Shown: piece after piece, positions 20,254-29,246 of the stretch | Layout of the letters: each line of letters begins with the position of its first letter | Position numbering within the stretch: the stretch's first letter is position 1 | The notes under the pieces: model-generated | The model's database searches: none | What the model was told of the DNA's origin: nothing | Seen by the model: the letters and a program-made list of their open reading frames with translations, nothing else | Made by a program: the position numbers and the translations under genes | DNA from: Aureococcus anophagefferens | Lineage: Eukaryota; Sar; Pelagophyceae; Pelagomonadales; Pelagomonadaceae | Assembly (NCBI RefSeq): GCF_000186865.1 | Contig: NW_008705574.1 | Coordinates: 675,337-732,081, forward strand | Reading direction: 5' to 3' | Length of the DNA: 56,745 nt

Positions 20254-21454
20254 TCACTTGAACTTGTCCTCGAGGGACGCGAGCGTGGCCTTGAGCGTCT
20301 TGCGCGCGGTGAGGCGGCTCTTCTCCTTGTTGACCATGTCCAAAAACAGGTCGAGGCGGTCCGCGTGGCTCTCCGCCTGGAGCAGGGTCTGGATGCCCCG
20401 CGTCTGCTCGTCGACGAGGGGCGCGACGTCGTCCATGACGCGCTCGCGCAGGTTCTTCACGTCGCGCTGCAGGTTCGGCGGGAGCTCGCTGAGGTTTACG
20501 GACTGCGGCAGCTCGCCGGCCTTGGCCTCGCCGCCGCTCTTGTCCGTGAGGTACTTGATGAGGCGGTTCTGCACGTCCTGCTGGACCTTGCGCCCCGCGG
20601 CCTGGGCGCGCGCGTCGAGGAACGACTTCCACAGCTCGACGACGCCCCAGAGGCTGCCGCTGCCCACGCCCCTCCCCGCGTCGAGCTTCTGCACGGCGTC
20701 GCGGGAGAAGCGCACGTCCTCCTTGCCGTCCTCCTGCATGGCCGCGACCTCGAAGAGCGCCGCCATGACGTCGGCCTCGCCCGCGGCGGGCGCCTTGTCC
20801 GCGTCCTCGGCCGGCTCGTCGTCGTCCGTCAGCTCCGAGACCTCGCACTTCATGTAGGTCTCGCGCGTCGCCGAGTCGCCGGGGTTGAGGATGGCGTGGA
20901 TGGCGACGCGCGTGTCCAGCACCTTGTGGGAGCAGACGTACTTGACCGCGTCGTTCGTCTGCTGCGACACCTCCTTGAGGTCCTCGAGGTACAGAACGAC
21001 GCCGACCTCCGCGAGCTCGCCCTCGCCGTCCGGGTTCACCATGGTCGTCACGAAGCGCCGCGACCCGCTCATGAGGATGTCGGAGTACATCTTCCGATAC
21101 CGCGGCTCGAAGATGTTGAGCACCTGCGTGCTGCCCGGCGTGTACCTGCGCCGGGCGGTTTCGCGAGGCCGCGCGCGCGTCTTTCACAAGCGTCGAAACG
21201 CCGGGGCCGCGCGCGACGTTGCCGAGGGGGAAGAGCGGCAGCACCATGGAGTCGGGCCGCGACTGCTCCCGGTCCGGCCGCGACGGGTTGATCGGCGGCA
21301 GCCAGCGGATGGCGTCGTGGTGCTCGTCGACCTCCATGGACAGGGCCGCCCGCGGCGCGCGCCGCGGACTCCGAGGCAGCGTCCGACTCCTGGGCGCGTA
21401 GGCGGCCACGCAGGCCGCCGAGAGGAGCGCGAGCTGGGCCGCGCGACCTGGCAT
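20254..21454 (-). CDS. Plastid-targeted LON substrate-binding-domain protein
   Basis: Exons 21454-21213 and 21145-20254 give 377 aa. The N-terminus has a signal peptide (AAQLALLSAACVAA) cut before YAP, followed by an Arg/Ser-rich transit part, which suggests plastid import. The core is the N-terminal LON domain: MVLPLFPLGNV, then VLNIFEPRYRKMYSDIL and FVTTMVNPDGEGELAEVGVV. A long helical C-terminus (about residues 220-377) follows. There is no AAA+ or protease part, so it is a stand-alone LON-domain protein, a type usually linked to substrate binding. The frame change is explained by a 67-nt intron with a GC donor (21146-21212), giving GNV-A-YTPGSTQ. Confidence 0.82.
21146..21212 (-). other. 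Short intron with GC donor in LON-domain gene
   Basis: The acceptor GGCGCAG/GTACACG is clear. The GT in the same place (21217) fails the frame, whereas the GC at 21212-21211 gives length 67 and restores LFPLGNVAYTPGSTQVLNIFEPRY, the expected LON sequence. The exact donor is inferred. Confidence 0.55.
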
Positions 21455-21909
21455 CGTGGCAGAGATATGGGCCCAGAGCCTGTGTGTGCTGGCCAATCTC
21501 TTGAGCGTCTCTGGCCAATCGAAGATTCGGTGGCAATGTTGCCGACGCCTTGGCCGTGTTGCGGACTCGGACGCGCTGGCTGGCGGCGACTCCGCGCGGG
21601 CGTAGCGCGGCTTCACTCCGTTAGTCCAGCAGTCTCGCCGCGGCCGCCGGACACCAGCGCCTGCGAGCGATCGCCGTCTGCGAGGCCGCGCGCGCGGAGT
21701 TCGGGCGCGTCGATTTGTGCGGCGCACATCTCCACCGGTACTCGGAGCCGCGGAGGGCCTTCCTTCCCGGAGGGAACCTCGGCGGTCGGCGTCGACGCGC
21801 GCGGGCCGCGTTCGCCGAAGGTGCCGTCCTTGAACATCTCCAAAGCTGAGCCGTCCACTTGAGGACACCGCATCGATCCGCCGCCGAAGCTGCCACGACT
21901 CTCGGTACG
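21455..21909. other. Shared upstream region of LON and tRNA-binding genes
   Basis: 455 bp between two divergent genes, both with organelle-type N-termini. No gene is seen. It probably carries both promoters. Confidence 0.5.
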
Positions 21910-22518
21910 ATGCTCAAGTCGATGCTCAGCCTGACCCTCGCCCTGCGCTCCGCGGCCCTCGTGCCGCGCGTGGCGCAGCACCCGCGCCGCGCGACCATCC
22001 GCATGATGAGCGACGAGAAGGTCGCCGACTTCAGCAAGATCGACCTGCGCGTCGGGACCATCGTGAGCGCCTGGAACCACCCGGACAGCGACAAGCTCAT
22101 CGTCGAGGAGATCGACATCGGCGAGGACGAGCCGCGCCAGATCGTCAGCGGCCTCCGCGCGTTCTACGAGGCCGACGCGCTGGCCGGCAAGAAGTGCGTC
22201 GTCGTCGCGAATTTGCCCAAGGCCAAGCTCGGGGGCGTCGACTCCTTCGGCATGGTCCTCTGCGGCTCCAAGGACGAGAAGGCCGTCGTCGAGATCCTCG
22301 AGCCGCCGGCCGAGGCCGAGGACGGCGAGCGCGCGTTCGTCGACGGCGCCGACGGCGACGCCGCGACCGCGAACCAGGTCAAGAAGAAGAAGTTCTGGCC
22401 GCCCGTCGCCGAGAAGCTCGCGATGGCGGGGGGCGTCGCGACCTTCGACGGCCAGGCCATCTCCACGTCCGAGGGGCCCTGCACGTGCCCGTCCATCGCC
22501 GAGGGCGGATTGTCGTAG
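21910..22518 (+). CDS. tRNA-binding-domain (EMAPII/Arc1p/Trbp111-like) protein
   Basis: 202 aa. Residues about 40-200 form the OB-fold tRNA-binding domain: IDLRVGTIVSAWNHPDSDKL, EEIDIGEDEPRQIVSGL, KKCVVVANLPKAKLGGVDSF and MVLCGSKDEK. This domain occurs in EMAPII, Arc1p and the C-terminus of MetRS and TyrRS, where it holds tRNA for the synthetase. Here it stands alone. The first 30 residues (MLKSMLSLTLALRSAALVPR, then Arg-rich) look like an organelle presequence, so plastid or mitochondrial translation is likely. The end GPCTCPSIAEGGLS is family-typical. Confidence 0.9.
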   Translation: MLKSMLSLTLALRSAALVPRVAQHPRRATIRMMSDEKVADFSKIDLRVGTIVSAWNHPDSDKLIVEEIDIGEDEPRQIVSGLRAFYEADALAGKKCVVVANLPKAKLGGVDSFGMVLCGSKDEKAVVEILEPPAEAEDGERAFVDGADGDAATANQVKKKKFWPPVAEKLAMAGGVATFDGQAISTSEGPCTCPSIAEGGLS

Positions 22519-22617
22519 AGGACGACGGGAGAGCCGCGTGCGTAACCATGATGAGCGCGGCGGGCTACTTCCGCCGAGAGCGCCGCTCGTAAGTCGCGCC
22601 ATGATTAGGGCGGGGGG

Positions 22618-24405
22618 TTACTTCTTAGGCGGCGGCGGCCGGGCCGCGTTCTTGGGACCCTTCTTCCGCCGCTGCTTCTTCTTCGCGGGCCCGCCGGCGG
22701 CCTTGGGCGGCTCGAAGACCTTGTCGTCGCCGCCCCGCTGCTTCCGCTTCTCCTTCCGCGGCGGCCCCTCGTCCTTGTGCGGCTGGTCGCCGTCCCACTG
22801 GAAGCGCGGCTGGTCGAGGAGCGCCTTGGGGTCGAATTCCCGCGGCGCGAGCGCCGCGCCGGAGAGGCACCGCTTCGCGAGCGCGCGGACGCGCGGGTCG
22901 TAGTGGCGCGCCAGGGGCAGCAGCTCGAAGGCCGGCGTACCCAGCGCGCCGCAGCGCTCGAGCGTCGGCGCGCGCGCGTCGTAGGGCGGCAGCGTCGCGT
23001 AGGGCCCGCGCGCCTCGTCGTCGTCGAGGAGGCTGTCCGCGGTCTTCGCCGTCGCCAGCGCCTTGCGCGCCGTCCCCAGGAAGGCCAGCGCCGCCGCGTT
23101 GTCGTCGCGGTGCAGCGCGAAGAGCAGCGACCGCCGCAGGAGCGCCGCGGCGCGCGCCGCCGGCGCCGCGTCCGTCGCGTCGCGCGCGAGGCACTCGAGC
23201 GCCGCCCGGTCGTCGCCGCCGCCGTCCGCCGCGACGCGCAGCAGCGCGCGGAAGACGCCGTCGTGGAACCGGTCGTCGTCGAGGTCGAGCACGGCGCCGT
23301 CGCCGGCCGTCGTCGCGAGCGCCGCGCGCGCGCACTCGAGCGCGCACGCCGCGTCGAGCGTCTCGAGGCCCGCCAACGTCCGGACCCGCTCCAGACACCC
23401 GGAGATGACGTCGACGTTCGCGGACCGCGAGATGCGCTGCAGGCCGCGGAGCGCCGCGGGCAGCAACGCGCGGGCCTTGGTCGCGACGTGGCTCCTCGCC
23501 TTGTCCTGGGACTCGTCGGCCGCCGCCGATACGACGCGCCCGACGACGAGGCCGACCTCGTGGATGATGAGGCGCTGCGTGCGCCGCCACTCCGCGCCGT
23601 CGACGACGGCCTCGCTGAGCTTGAGGTCCCGCGCGGCGGCCTGCCGCTCCTCGAACGTCACGCCTTTGCGCTTCTTGGCTTTGGCGGGCTGCTTCCTGAG
23701 CGCCTTCGCCGCGAGGTGCTTCTTCTCCAGAAAGGCCTCGTCGTCCATGGCCTTGGCGAGCTTGGCGTCGTCGGCGAGGAGCGCGACGGGCCCGTCGCTC
23801 CGCAGCCGGCACGACTTGTCCCGCACGAGTTTGGCGACCGCCCGCGCGACGACGAGCGTCACGTCGCCGGACGCGTCGTCGCGCAGGGCGCGCCGGAGCG
23901 CGTCCAGGGCGTTCCGGCGCACGGCGGCGTCGGCGTGGTCCGCCTTGGGCGCGAGGAGCGCCAGCAGGTCGTCGCGGAAGTTGAAGTGCGGCCGCCCCGC
24001 GAAGAACGCTCCCAGACACTTCACCGCCGCGGGCGTCAGCGCGTCGCCGTCGCCCGCGCAGGACGCGCGCAGGAGCCGCAGGTGCGCCGTGTACGCGCGC
24101 AGCAGCCGCTCCTCGCGGTCCCGGAGCTCCTTGACCTCCTTGGTCTGCGGCTGGGCCTTCTCCGCCGCCGTCGCGACGCGGACGCGGTAGGCCGGCAGGA
24201 CGTCGAGGAAGACGGCGCACTGGCTCAACAGGGCGCGCCGGCGCCGCGGCAGCGCGAGGCCGCCGGCGCCCGCCGCGCGCTCGTGCAGCTGCTGGAAGAG
24301 GGAGCTCGACGACCCCTCGGCCTTGCGCAGCGCCGCGGTCGGGTCCGCCGTGATGCCCTCGCAGATCACCGCGAGCTCCGCGTTGAACCGCTCGTCCGAC
24401 GGCAT
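22618..24405 (-). CDS. NOC3: Nucleolar complex protein 3 homologue
   Basis: 595 aa. The N-terminal half matches the NOC3 domain (LLSQCAVFLDVLPAYRVRV, KEVKELRDREERLLRAYTAHL, AVKCLGAFFAGRPHFNFRDD). The C-terminal half has the CBF/Mak21 signature (LPLARHYDPRVRALAKRCLSG). Basic stretches (KALRKQPAKAKKRKGV and the C-terminal KKKQRRKKGPKN) suit a nucleolar protein. NOC3 works with NOC2 in 60S pre-ribosome export and has a role in replication licensing. It is shorter than yeast or human NOC3 (about 660-800 aa), mainly in the acidic/basic extensions. Its start is 116 bp from that of the divergent coiled-coil gene. Confidence 0.85.
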   Translation of the reverse strand: MPSDERFNAELAVICEGITADPTAALRKAEGSSSSLFQQLHERAAGAGGLALPRRRRALLSQCAVFLDVLPAYRVRVATAAEKAQPQTKEVKELRDREERLLRAYTAHLRLLRASCAGDGDALTPAAVKCLGAFFAGRPHFNFRDDLLALLAPKADHADAAVRRNALDALRRALRDDASGDVTLVVARAVAKLVRDKSCRLRSDGPVALLADDAKLAKAMDDEAFLEKKHLAAKALRKQPAKAKKRKGVTFEERQAAARDLKLSEAVVDGAEWRRTQRLIIHEVGLVVGRVVSAAADESQDKARSHVATKARALLPAALRGLQRISRSANVDVISGCLERVRTLAGLETLDAACALECARAALATTAGDGAVLDLDDDRFHDGVFRALLRVAADGGGDDRAALECLARDATDAAPAARAAALLRRSLLFALHRDDNAAALAFLGTARKALATAKTADSLLDDDEARGPYATLPPYDARAPTLERCGALGTPAFELLPLARHYDPRVRALAKRCLSGAALAPREFDPKALLDQPRFQWDGDQPHKDEGPPRKEKRKQRGGDDKVFEPPKAAGGPAKKKQRRKKGPKNAARPPPPKK

Positions 24406-24521
24406 CGGACTGAAGGCGAGCGGAGTTGTGTTGGCTCGGAGGCTCGGAAGCTCGCTCAGAGGCCCGATAGCTCGCACATCGCCCGCCGGCTTTGGCTGAT
24501 GTTTGCCGTGCAGGCTGCCCG

Positions 24522-25337
24522 ATGGTCGATGGCGCCAGTCCTGCCGAGGGCGCCATGGTCGACGTCGGCGGCAGCCCGACCAAGAGCCCGCGGCCGCGGT
24601 CGCGCTTCCGCAACATCACGCGCGTGCAGAACCGCTGCTCCTTCGCGCTGGCGCAGGGCTCGCCGCTCAAGACGCTGGAGAGCGCCGACAGTCCGTCGCG
24701 GCGCGCGTCGAAAACCTCCGACGCCTCGGACTCGGAGATCGGCGACGCCAAGTGGCAGGCGGGCTTCGACGCGCGCCTGAGCGCGCTCGAGGCGTCGCTG
24801 GATCGCTGGAGCCGGCGGGCCATCGCCGCGGAGCGCCGCGAGACCGTCGCGGTGACGGCGGCGGCGACGCAGGAGCGGCGCGCCGTCGAGGCCGAGAAGC
24901 GGTTCTTCGCCCAGCGGCGCCGCGCCGACGAGCTCGAGCACCAGCGGTCGTCGCCGGCCTGCGACGGCGCCTGCGAGACCGCGCGGGCGCTGCGGCGCGA
25001 GCTCGCGGCGCTCAAGGCGACGCTGCAGCGCAACCGCGACCACCTCAAGGACGTCGAGGCGCAGCTCATCGAGGCCAAGGTCGGCCACGCCCAGTCCCAG
25101 ACCGACCTCGACCACGCTCGCAAGGCCGCGCGCGCGCCGAAGGCGCGCGACTGGGGCGCCGCGCGGCGCCGGAGCCGGAGCCTGTCCCTCGTGGACATCC
25201 TGCGGAGCCCCTCCGCGGCGCTCAGAGTCTTCGACGACGCCGACGCCGCCCCGAGGCACGCCCAGGTGCGGCCGCCCGTCGCGACGCCCACGCGGACCTC
25301 GCCCTCGTCGCGCCTCTTCGCGAGCGCCGAGTCGTAA
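24522..25337 (+). CDS. Coiled-coil protein of unknown function
   Basis: 271 aa. The N-terminal 85 residues are Ser/Pro/Arg-rich and probably unstructured (SPTKSPRPRSRFRN). Residues about 90-205 form a long charged helix with heptad-like spacing (FDARLSALEASLDRWSRR, AVEAEKRFFAQRRRADELEH, ALRRELAALKATLQRN). The tail is again Ser/Arg/Pro-rich (RRRSRSLSLVDILRSP). No enzyme or binding motif is recognised. It shares a 116-bp promoter region with NOC3, so co-expression with ribosome assembly genes is possible but unproven. Confidence 0.7.
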   Translation: MVDGASPAEGAMVDVGGSPTKSPRPRSRFRNITRVQNRCSFALAQGSPLKTLESADSPSRRASKTSDASDSEIGDAKWQAGFDARLSALEASLDRWSRRAIAAERRETVAVTAAATQERRAVEAEKRFFAQRRRADELEHQRSSPACDGACETARALRRELAALKATLQRNRDHLKDVEAQLIEAKVGHAQSQTDLDHARKAARAPKARDWGAARRRSRSLSLVDILRSPSAALRVFDDADAAPRHAQVRPPVATPTRTSPSSRLFASAES

Positions 25338-25503
25338 CACGTTACGTTCTAGGCGAGGCGGGATTTTAGCTAGAGGGCCTCCCCCAAGGGATGTACGCGG
25401 CACCAGGCCTTGCGGCTGCCGGACCCGGGCCCGGGGAGGAATCCAAGTTCAAGGTGGCTTCAATCCGAAACCTAAAAGCCCGCGGGCAGCTTTCTCGCGC
25501 GCC

Positions 25504-26364
25504 ATGGTCTCGTCCGACGACGAGGACGACGAGGAGGTGGAGGAGACGCCGTACGTGTCCCCGACGACGCGGAAGCGCGGGAACGTCGCGGCGGACGCGC
25601 GCCTCGCCGCCGGCGCGGCCGTGAGGCGCAAGTTCCACGGCTACGGCCAAACGCTCTGGGACGGCCGCGTCGACCGCGTCGGCGACGCCGACTTCGTCGT
25701 GACCTGGGCCAGCGACGGCAGCGAGACGACGCACCGCATCAACGACGCGCCGGCCATGCTGGACCTCGCGGAGGCGCCCGCGAAGGCGACGCGCCCGCCG
25801 CCGGACACGGCGGGTCTGGTCGTCGGCGCTCCCGTGAAGAAGAAGTTCCGCGGCTACGGCGCGCAGCTCTGGTCCGGCGAGGTCACGGCCGTCGACGAGG
25901 CCGCGGGGACCTTCGACACGCTCTGGGAGGACGGCGAGGAGCTGACCCACGACGCCAAGGACGCGCGCGCGATGCTCGACGCGGCCGCGGCGCCGCCGCC
26001 GAAGAAGAAGCCCGCGGCGAAGCCCGCCGCGAAGCCCGCGGCGAAGCCCGCCGCCGCGAAGCCCCGGGCCGCGAAGAAGCCCGCGCCCAAGTGCGAGTTC
26101 ATGTACGACGCGCCGCCCGAGCCCGAGCCTCCCGCCGCCCGCGCGTCCCGCGCCGGCCGGCCGCGCCTCCCGCCCCCGCCTCCCGGCGGGAAGCGGAAGC
26201 GCACGGAGCCGCGGCCCGGGGAGATGCCCGCGCTCAAGATCCAGACGATGCCCCACGAGCTCGGGGACGACGGCATCCCCGCGCACTGGAAGGAGCTGAG
26301 CATGTGCGCCTGCATCTACTGCATGCGCGCGCGCGGCTTCCAGCCCGCGTTCATCAAGGAGTAA
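25504..26364 (+). CDS. Double Tudor-like (PTM/DIR17-type) nuclear protein
   Basis: 286 aa. An acidic start (SSDDEDDEEVEE) is followed by two copies of a 55-residue Tudor-like module: VRRKFHGYGQTLWDGRVDRV at about residue 40 and VKKKFRGYGAQLWSGEVTAV at about residue 110, each ending in an acidic strand and (D)A(K)DAR/P-AMLD. These modules in plants bind methylated histone tails (PTM) or occur in DIR17. A Lys/Pro/Ala linker (repeated KPAA) and a basic stretch (GGKRKRTEPR) follow. The C-terminus has a Cys cluster (MCACIYCMRARGF). A chromatin role is inferred. The stop is 4 bp from the convergent gene's stop. Confidence 0.75.
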   Translation: MVSSDDEDDEEVEETPYVSPTTRKRGNVAADARLAAGAAVRRKFHGYGQTLWDGRVDRVGDADFVVTWASDGSETTHRINDAPAMLDLAEAPAKATRPPPDTAGLVVGAPVKKKFRGYGAQLWSGEVTAVDEAAGTFDTLWEDGEELTHDAKDARAMLDAAAAPPPKKKPAAKPAAKPAAKPAAAKPRAAKKPAPKCEFMYDAPPEPEPPAARASRAGRPRLPPPPPGGKRKRTEPRPGEMPALKIQTMPHELGDDGIPAHWKELSMCACIYCMRARGFQPAFIKE

Positions 26365-26368
26365 GGGC

Positions 26369-27052
26369 TTAGGTCGCCGCCTTGCGGGCCCGGAGCTCGT
26401 CGGCCGGCGGCGCGGGCTCGGGCACGGGCAGCCACGGCGCGACGGCGCCGAGGAGGATCTGCCAGCCGGGGACGGAGAACCGGTCCTCCTGGAAGTCCAC
26501 GAGGCCCGCGTCGTCGAGGCGGAGGTCCGTGTAGACGACGTAGGGCTTGAAGGTGAGGCCCGGCCCGACCTTGACGCCGCCGGAGAGGCGCCACTCGACC
26601 TCGACGCGCCGCGCGCCGTCCGCCGCCGGTTCGCACGAGATGACCTCGCACCGCGCGTCGTCGTCGAAGAGCCGCGCGACGCCCGACGCGTACGTGTCGA
26701 TGCCCGTCAGCTGCACGTCGGGGTCCTTGAACTCGAAGCCGTCGGCGAAGAGGTTCGGGAGCACCCGGCCGGTGACGAACCACTCGCGCTCGCGGAGCCC
26801 CGCGTCGAGCGCCTCCGCCATGGCCGGCAGAGCCAGCGGCGTCTTCGCCGCCGCGAAGTCGACGCCGTCGATGACGACCTCCTCCGGCTTCGGGATGAAC
26901 CGGCCGAGGAGGGCCGTGACGGGATTCACGTAGTCCTCGCCGCCGTCGCCGGCGCCGGCGCGCGCGGCGGTCCGCCGCGAGCGGCCGGCCGCCGCGGGCA
27001 GGAGCGCCGCGGTCCTCGGTGCGAGCAGAGCGAGCACGACGCACAGTCGCAT
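26369..27052 (-). CDS. DUF2358 / NTF2-like plastid protein
   Basis: 227 aa from ATG 27052. A short signal peptide (MRLCVVLALLAPRTAA) precedes LLPAAAGRSRR, a basic transit-like stretch, so plastid import is likely. The rest resembles DUF2358, an NTF2-like alpha+beta barrel found in plants and algae: WFVTGRVLPNLFADGFEFKDPDVQ, GIDTYASGVARLFDDDARCEV, VEVEWRLSGGVKVGPGLTFKPYVV and VDFQEDRFSVPGW. The function of this family is unknown. It is tandem with the S74 gene, 134 bp apart on the same strand. Confidence 0.8.
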   Translation of the reverse strand: MRLCVVLALLAPRTAALLPAAAGRSRRTAARAGAGDGGEDYVNPVTALLGRFIPKPEEVVIDGVDFAAAKTPLALPAMAEALDAGLREREWFVTGRVLPNLFADGFEFKDPDVQLTGIDTYASGVARLFDDDARCEVISCEPAADGARRVEVEWRLSGGVKVGPGLTFKPYVVYTDLRLDDAGLVDFQEDRFSVPGWQILLGAVAPWLPVPEPAPPADELRARKAAT

Positions 27053-27186
27053 CGTCAGCACTCAACTAGACGAGGTTTTTGCAGCGCAAGAGGCCTGCCT
27101 AATGGCTCCCCATGCTCTCACGCGATGCGTCAACTTTGAAGAGCTTGAAGGGAAACATGGGGTAAAGTCGGGCTCAAAACACGCGC

Positions 27187-27771
27187 TCACAGCGTCGCGA
27201 GCTTCGCCTCGACGGCGGCGAGGCGCGCCTCGAGGGCGGCGATGGTCGCCTGCTGCGCGCCGATGGTCGCCTGCTGCTCCTGTATGGCCCGCGCGGCGAT
27301 GACGGCGACGCGATCGTACATGAGGCTCTTGTAGCCGTGTTCGTCCGTGGAGACGATCTCGGGCACGACGGCCTCGACGTCCTGGGCGATGAAGCCGAGC
27401 TGCTTCCGCCGGTCGCCGGCGCTCGGCGCGCCCTCGGCCCAGTAGAACTCGACGGGCGCGAGCCGGCCGATGGCCTCGAGGCCGTAGGGCGCCGTCGTCA
27501 CGTTGACCTTGTAGCGCGCGTCCGACGAGTAGGAGTTCGTCGCGGAGACGACGTTCCCCGAGACGTCGACGGAGAAGATGGCCGTCGACGCCGAGTTCAC
27601 GACGGTGACGAAGTTGGCCGTCTGCGACGCGATGCCCGTAATCGACAGGGACACGTCGCCCGTGGCCTCGTTCGTCACCGCGAGCAGGCCGTGGCCCACG
27701 GTCGTCGCCGCGCGGACGAGGGGGCACAGCGCCACCAGCCACGCGAACCGGGCAGCCCGGCGCGGCGCCAT
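27187..27771 (-). CDS. Secreted protein with S74 autoproteolytic chaperone domain
   Basis: 194 aa. A signal peptide (ARFAWLVALCPLVRA) is followed by a short beta-rich section with glycosylation sites. The main domain (about residues 80-165) is the intramolecular chaperone auto-processing (peptidase S74) domain: SDARYKVNV with the Ser/Lys pair of the self-cleavage site, PVEFYW, KQLGFIAQDVEAVVPE and YDRVAVIAARAIQEQQ. The C-terminus is a short coiled coil (ATIAALEARLAAVEAKLATL), as expected for a trimer. S74 domains are best known from phage tail fibres and in eukaryotes from MYRF. The client part here is only about 60 residues. Confidence 0.85.
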   Translation of the reverse strand: MAPRRAARFAWLVALCPLVRAATTVGHGLLAVTNEATGDVSLSITGIASQTANFVTVVNSASTAIFSVDVSGNVVSATNSYSSDARYKVNVTTAPYGLEAIGRLAPVEFYWAEGAPSAGDRRKQLGFIAQDVEAVVPEIVSTDEHGYKSLMYDRVAVIAARAIQEQQATIGAQQATIAALEARLAAVEAKLATL

Positions 27772-27831
27772 ATTGCCGCTGGAGTAGCACGACGTGGATT
27801 CGTGAACTTCAACGTTTGCATTTTATCTGTC

Positions 27832-29076
27832 TCACCAGCCGTCGCGCGCCTCGTCGCCGCGGCGCTCGAGGAGGTCCGCGAGGTCGTCGAGGCGGCAGAG
27901 GCCGAGGCCGTCGAGGGTCGCCGCGTAGGCCACGCCGGGGATCTCCACGGGCGCGTCCGCGTAGAGCAGGCGCGCGTAGAGGTCCCGGCCGCGGCGCCAC
28001 CGGTAGACCTCGAAGACGAGCGCGTAGCGCGCGTGGGGCCGCCGGGGCGACGGGAGCACGGCCAGCGCCCGCATCAGGGCCAGCATGACGAGGCCGTCGC
28101 CGGCGTAGACGCCGAGCCGCGCCTTCCGCCGGCCCGGCTCGACGTCCGCGGCGCGGCGCATCGCGGCGACGAGCGTCTCCAGCAGCGCCGCCGCCGCCGC
28201 CGCCGCCGCGCCGCGTTTGGCGAGGACGTCGTCGACGACGTCGGCGGCGTGGTCCACGAGGCGCGCCCGCAGCCGCTCGGGGAGGCCCGGCGGCGGCGGC
28301 GCCGCGTCGCCGCGGAGCCGCAGCGAGTCGCCCAACACGAAGCCGTCGAGGCCGCCCGCGGCGTCCGCGAGGGCGTCCGGCGCCGCCGCGCGCACCTCCG
28401 CCGCGAGGGCCCGCGACGCCGCGGCGAGGGACCCCGCGGCGCGGACGTCGCCGTGCGCTCGGAGGCTCGCGCCGATGGCGTCCGCCGCGCCCGCCTTGCC
28501 GCCGGCGTCGCCGCAGCCCGCGAAGGGCACGCGCCCGATCTTGGGCCGCCGCGCCGCGGGCGCGTCGGGCAGCAGGCCCGCGAGGAGCGCCTGCGCCGCG
28601 AGCACGCCCGCGGGGCTCGCGGGCGCGGCCGCGGCGGCGACGGCGTCCTCGCGCGCGAGGCCCCCGTAGGACCGCCGCAGGCGCGCGCCCAGGGCCGCGT
28701 TCTCCCGCCAGCCCTCCACGGTCAGCAGGCGCGCGCGCCAGGCCACGGGCGACGGCGACGCGGGCGCCGCGCCGTCGTCGGGCCCGTGCTCGAGCGCGGC
28801 CGCGACGTCGGCCCCGGGCAGCGCCTCGAGGCCCTCGAGCCGGGGCAGCCAGAAGCCCACGTCGTCGGCGAAGCACTCCGCGCCGGGCACGCGCTGGCCG
28901 ACGCAGGCGACGACGTGCGCCGCCACCAGGACGGCGTCGCCGTACCAGGCCCGGAAGATGGCGCTCTCCAGCGACGCCCAGGCCGACTCGGGCGGCGCCC
29001 GCCACCGCGCGTGCGTCGCCGGCCGCCGCGCGACCCCCCGCGGCGCGTCGATCTTCGAGCACTGCTGCAATCTCAT
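27832..29076 (-). CDS. Histidine-acid-phosphatase-like protein lacking catalytic residues
   Basis: 414 aa. The alignment to branch-2 histidine phosphatases is by eye. VLVAAHVVACVGQRVPG stands where VxVVxRHGxRTP is expected. LGARLRRSYGGL matches the LR.RYG element. GVLAAQALLAGLLP matches the R(T/S).SAQALLAGLFP helix. LGVYAGDGLVMLALMRAL matches the HD motif region, and YALVFEVYRW plus LYARLLYADAPVEIPG match the C-terminal strands. The RHG histidine, the second conserved Arg and the HD pair are all replaced. It is therefore probably a pseudophosphatase. An upstream exon cannot be excluded, because no signal peptide is seen at the ATG. Confidence 0.6.
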   Translation of the reverse strand: MRLQQCSKIDAPRGVARRPATHARWRAPPESAWASLESAIFRAWYGDAVLVAAHVVACVGQRVPGAECFADDVGFWLPRLEGLEALPGADVAAALEHGPDDGAAPASPSPVAWRARLLTVEGWRENAALGARLRRSYGGLAREDAVAAAAAPASPAGVLAAQALLAGLLPDAPAARRPKIGRVPFAGCGDAGGKAGAADAIGASLRAHGDVRAAGSLAAASRALAAEVRAAAPDALADAAGGLDGFVLGDSLRLRGDAAPPPPGLPERLRARLVDHAADVVDDVLAKRGAAAAAAAALLETLVAAMRRAADVEPGRRKARLGVYAGDGLVMLALMRALAVLPSPRRPHARYALVFEVYRWRRGRDLYARLLYADAPVEIPGVAYAATLDGLGLCRLDDLADLLERRGDEARDGW

Positions 29077-29246
29077 GAGGATCTTCCCATGCGATTCCCG
29101 GGGCTGCTGCCTGCAATTTTTCCTATGTATAAAAGGTCAAATAGAGTTCAATAATTCAGGTTGAGCCGCTTGTAATACGATGGTTTTGTGATGTGATGCC
29201 TCGTGATGCTCCGTTGGTGCAAGAACATCTATAATTTCATCCAACG

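Noticed and set aside
22625..25291. An 888-codon minus-strand open frame across NOC3 and the coiled-coil gene.
   Set aside because: Composition is Arg/Ala/Gly low complexity and it overlaps two well-supported genes in other frames.
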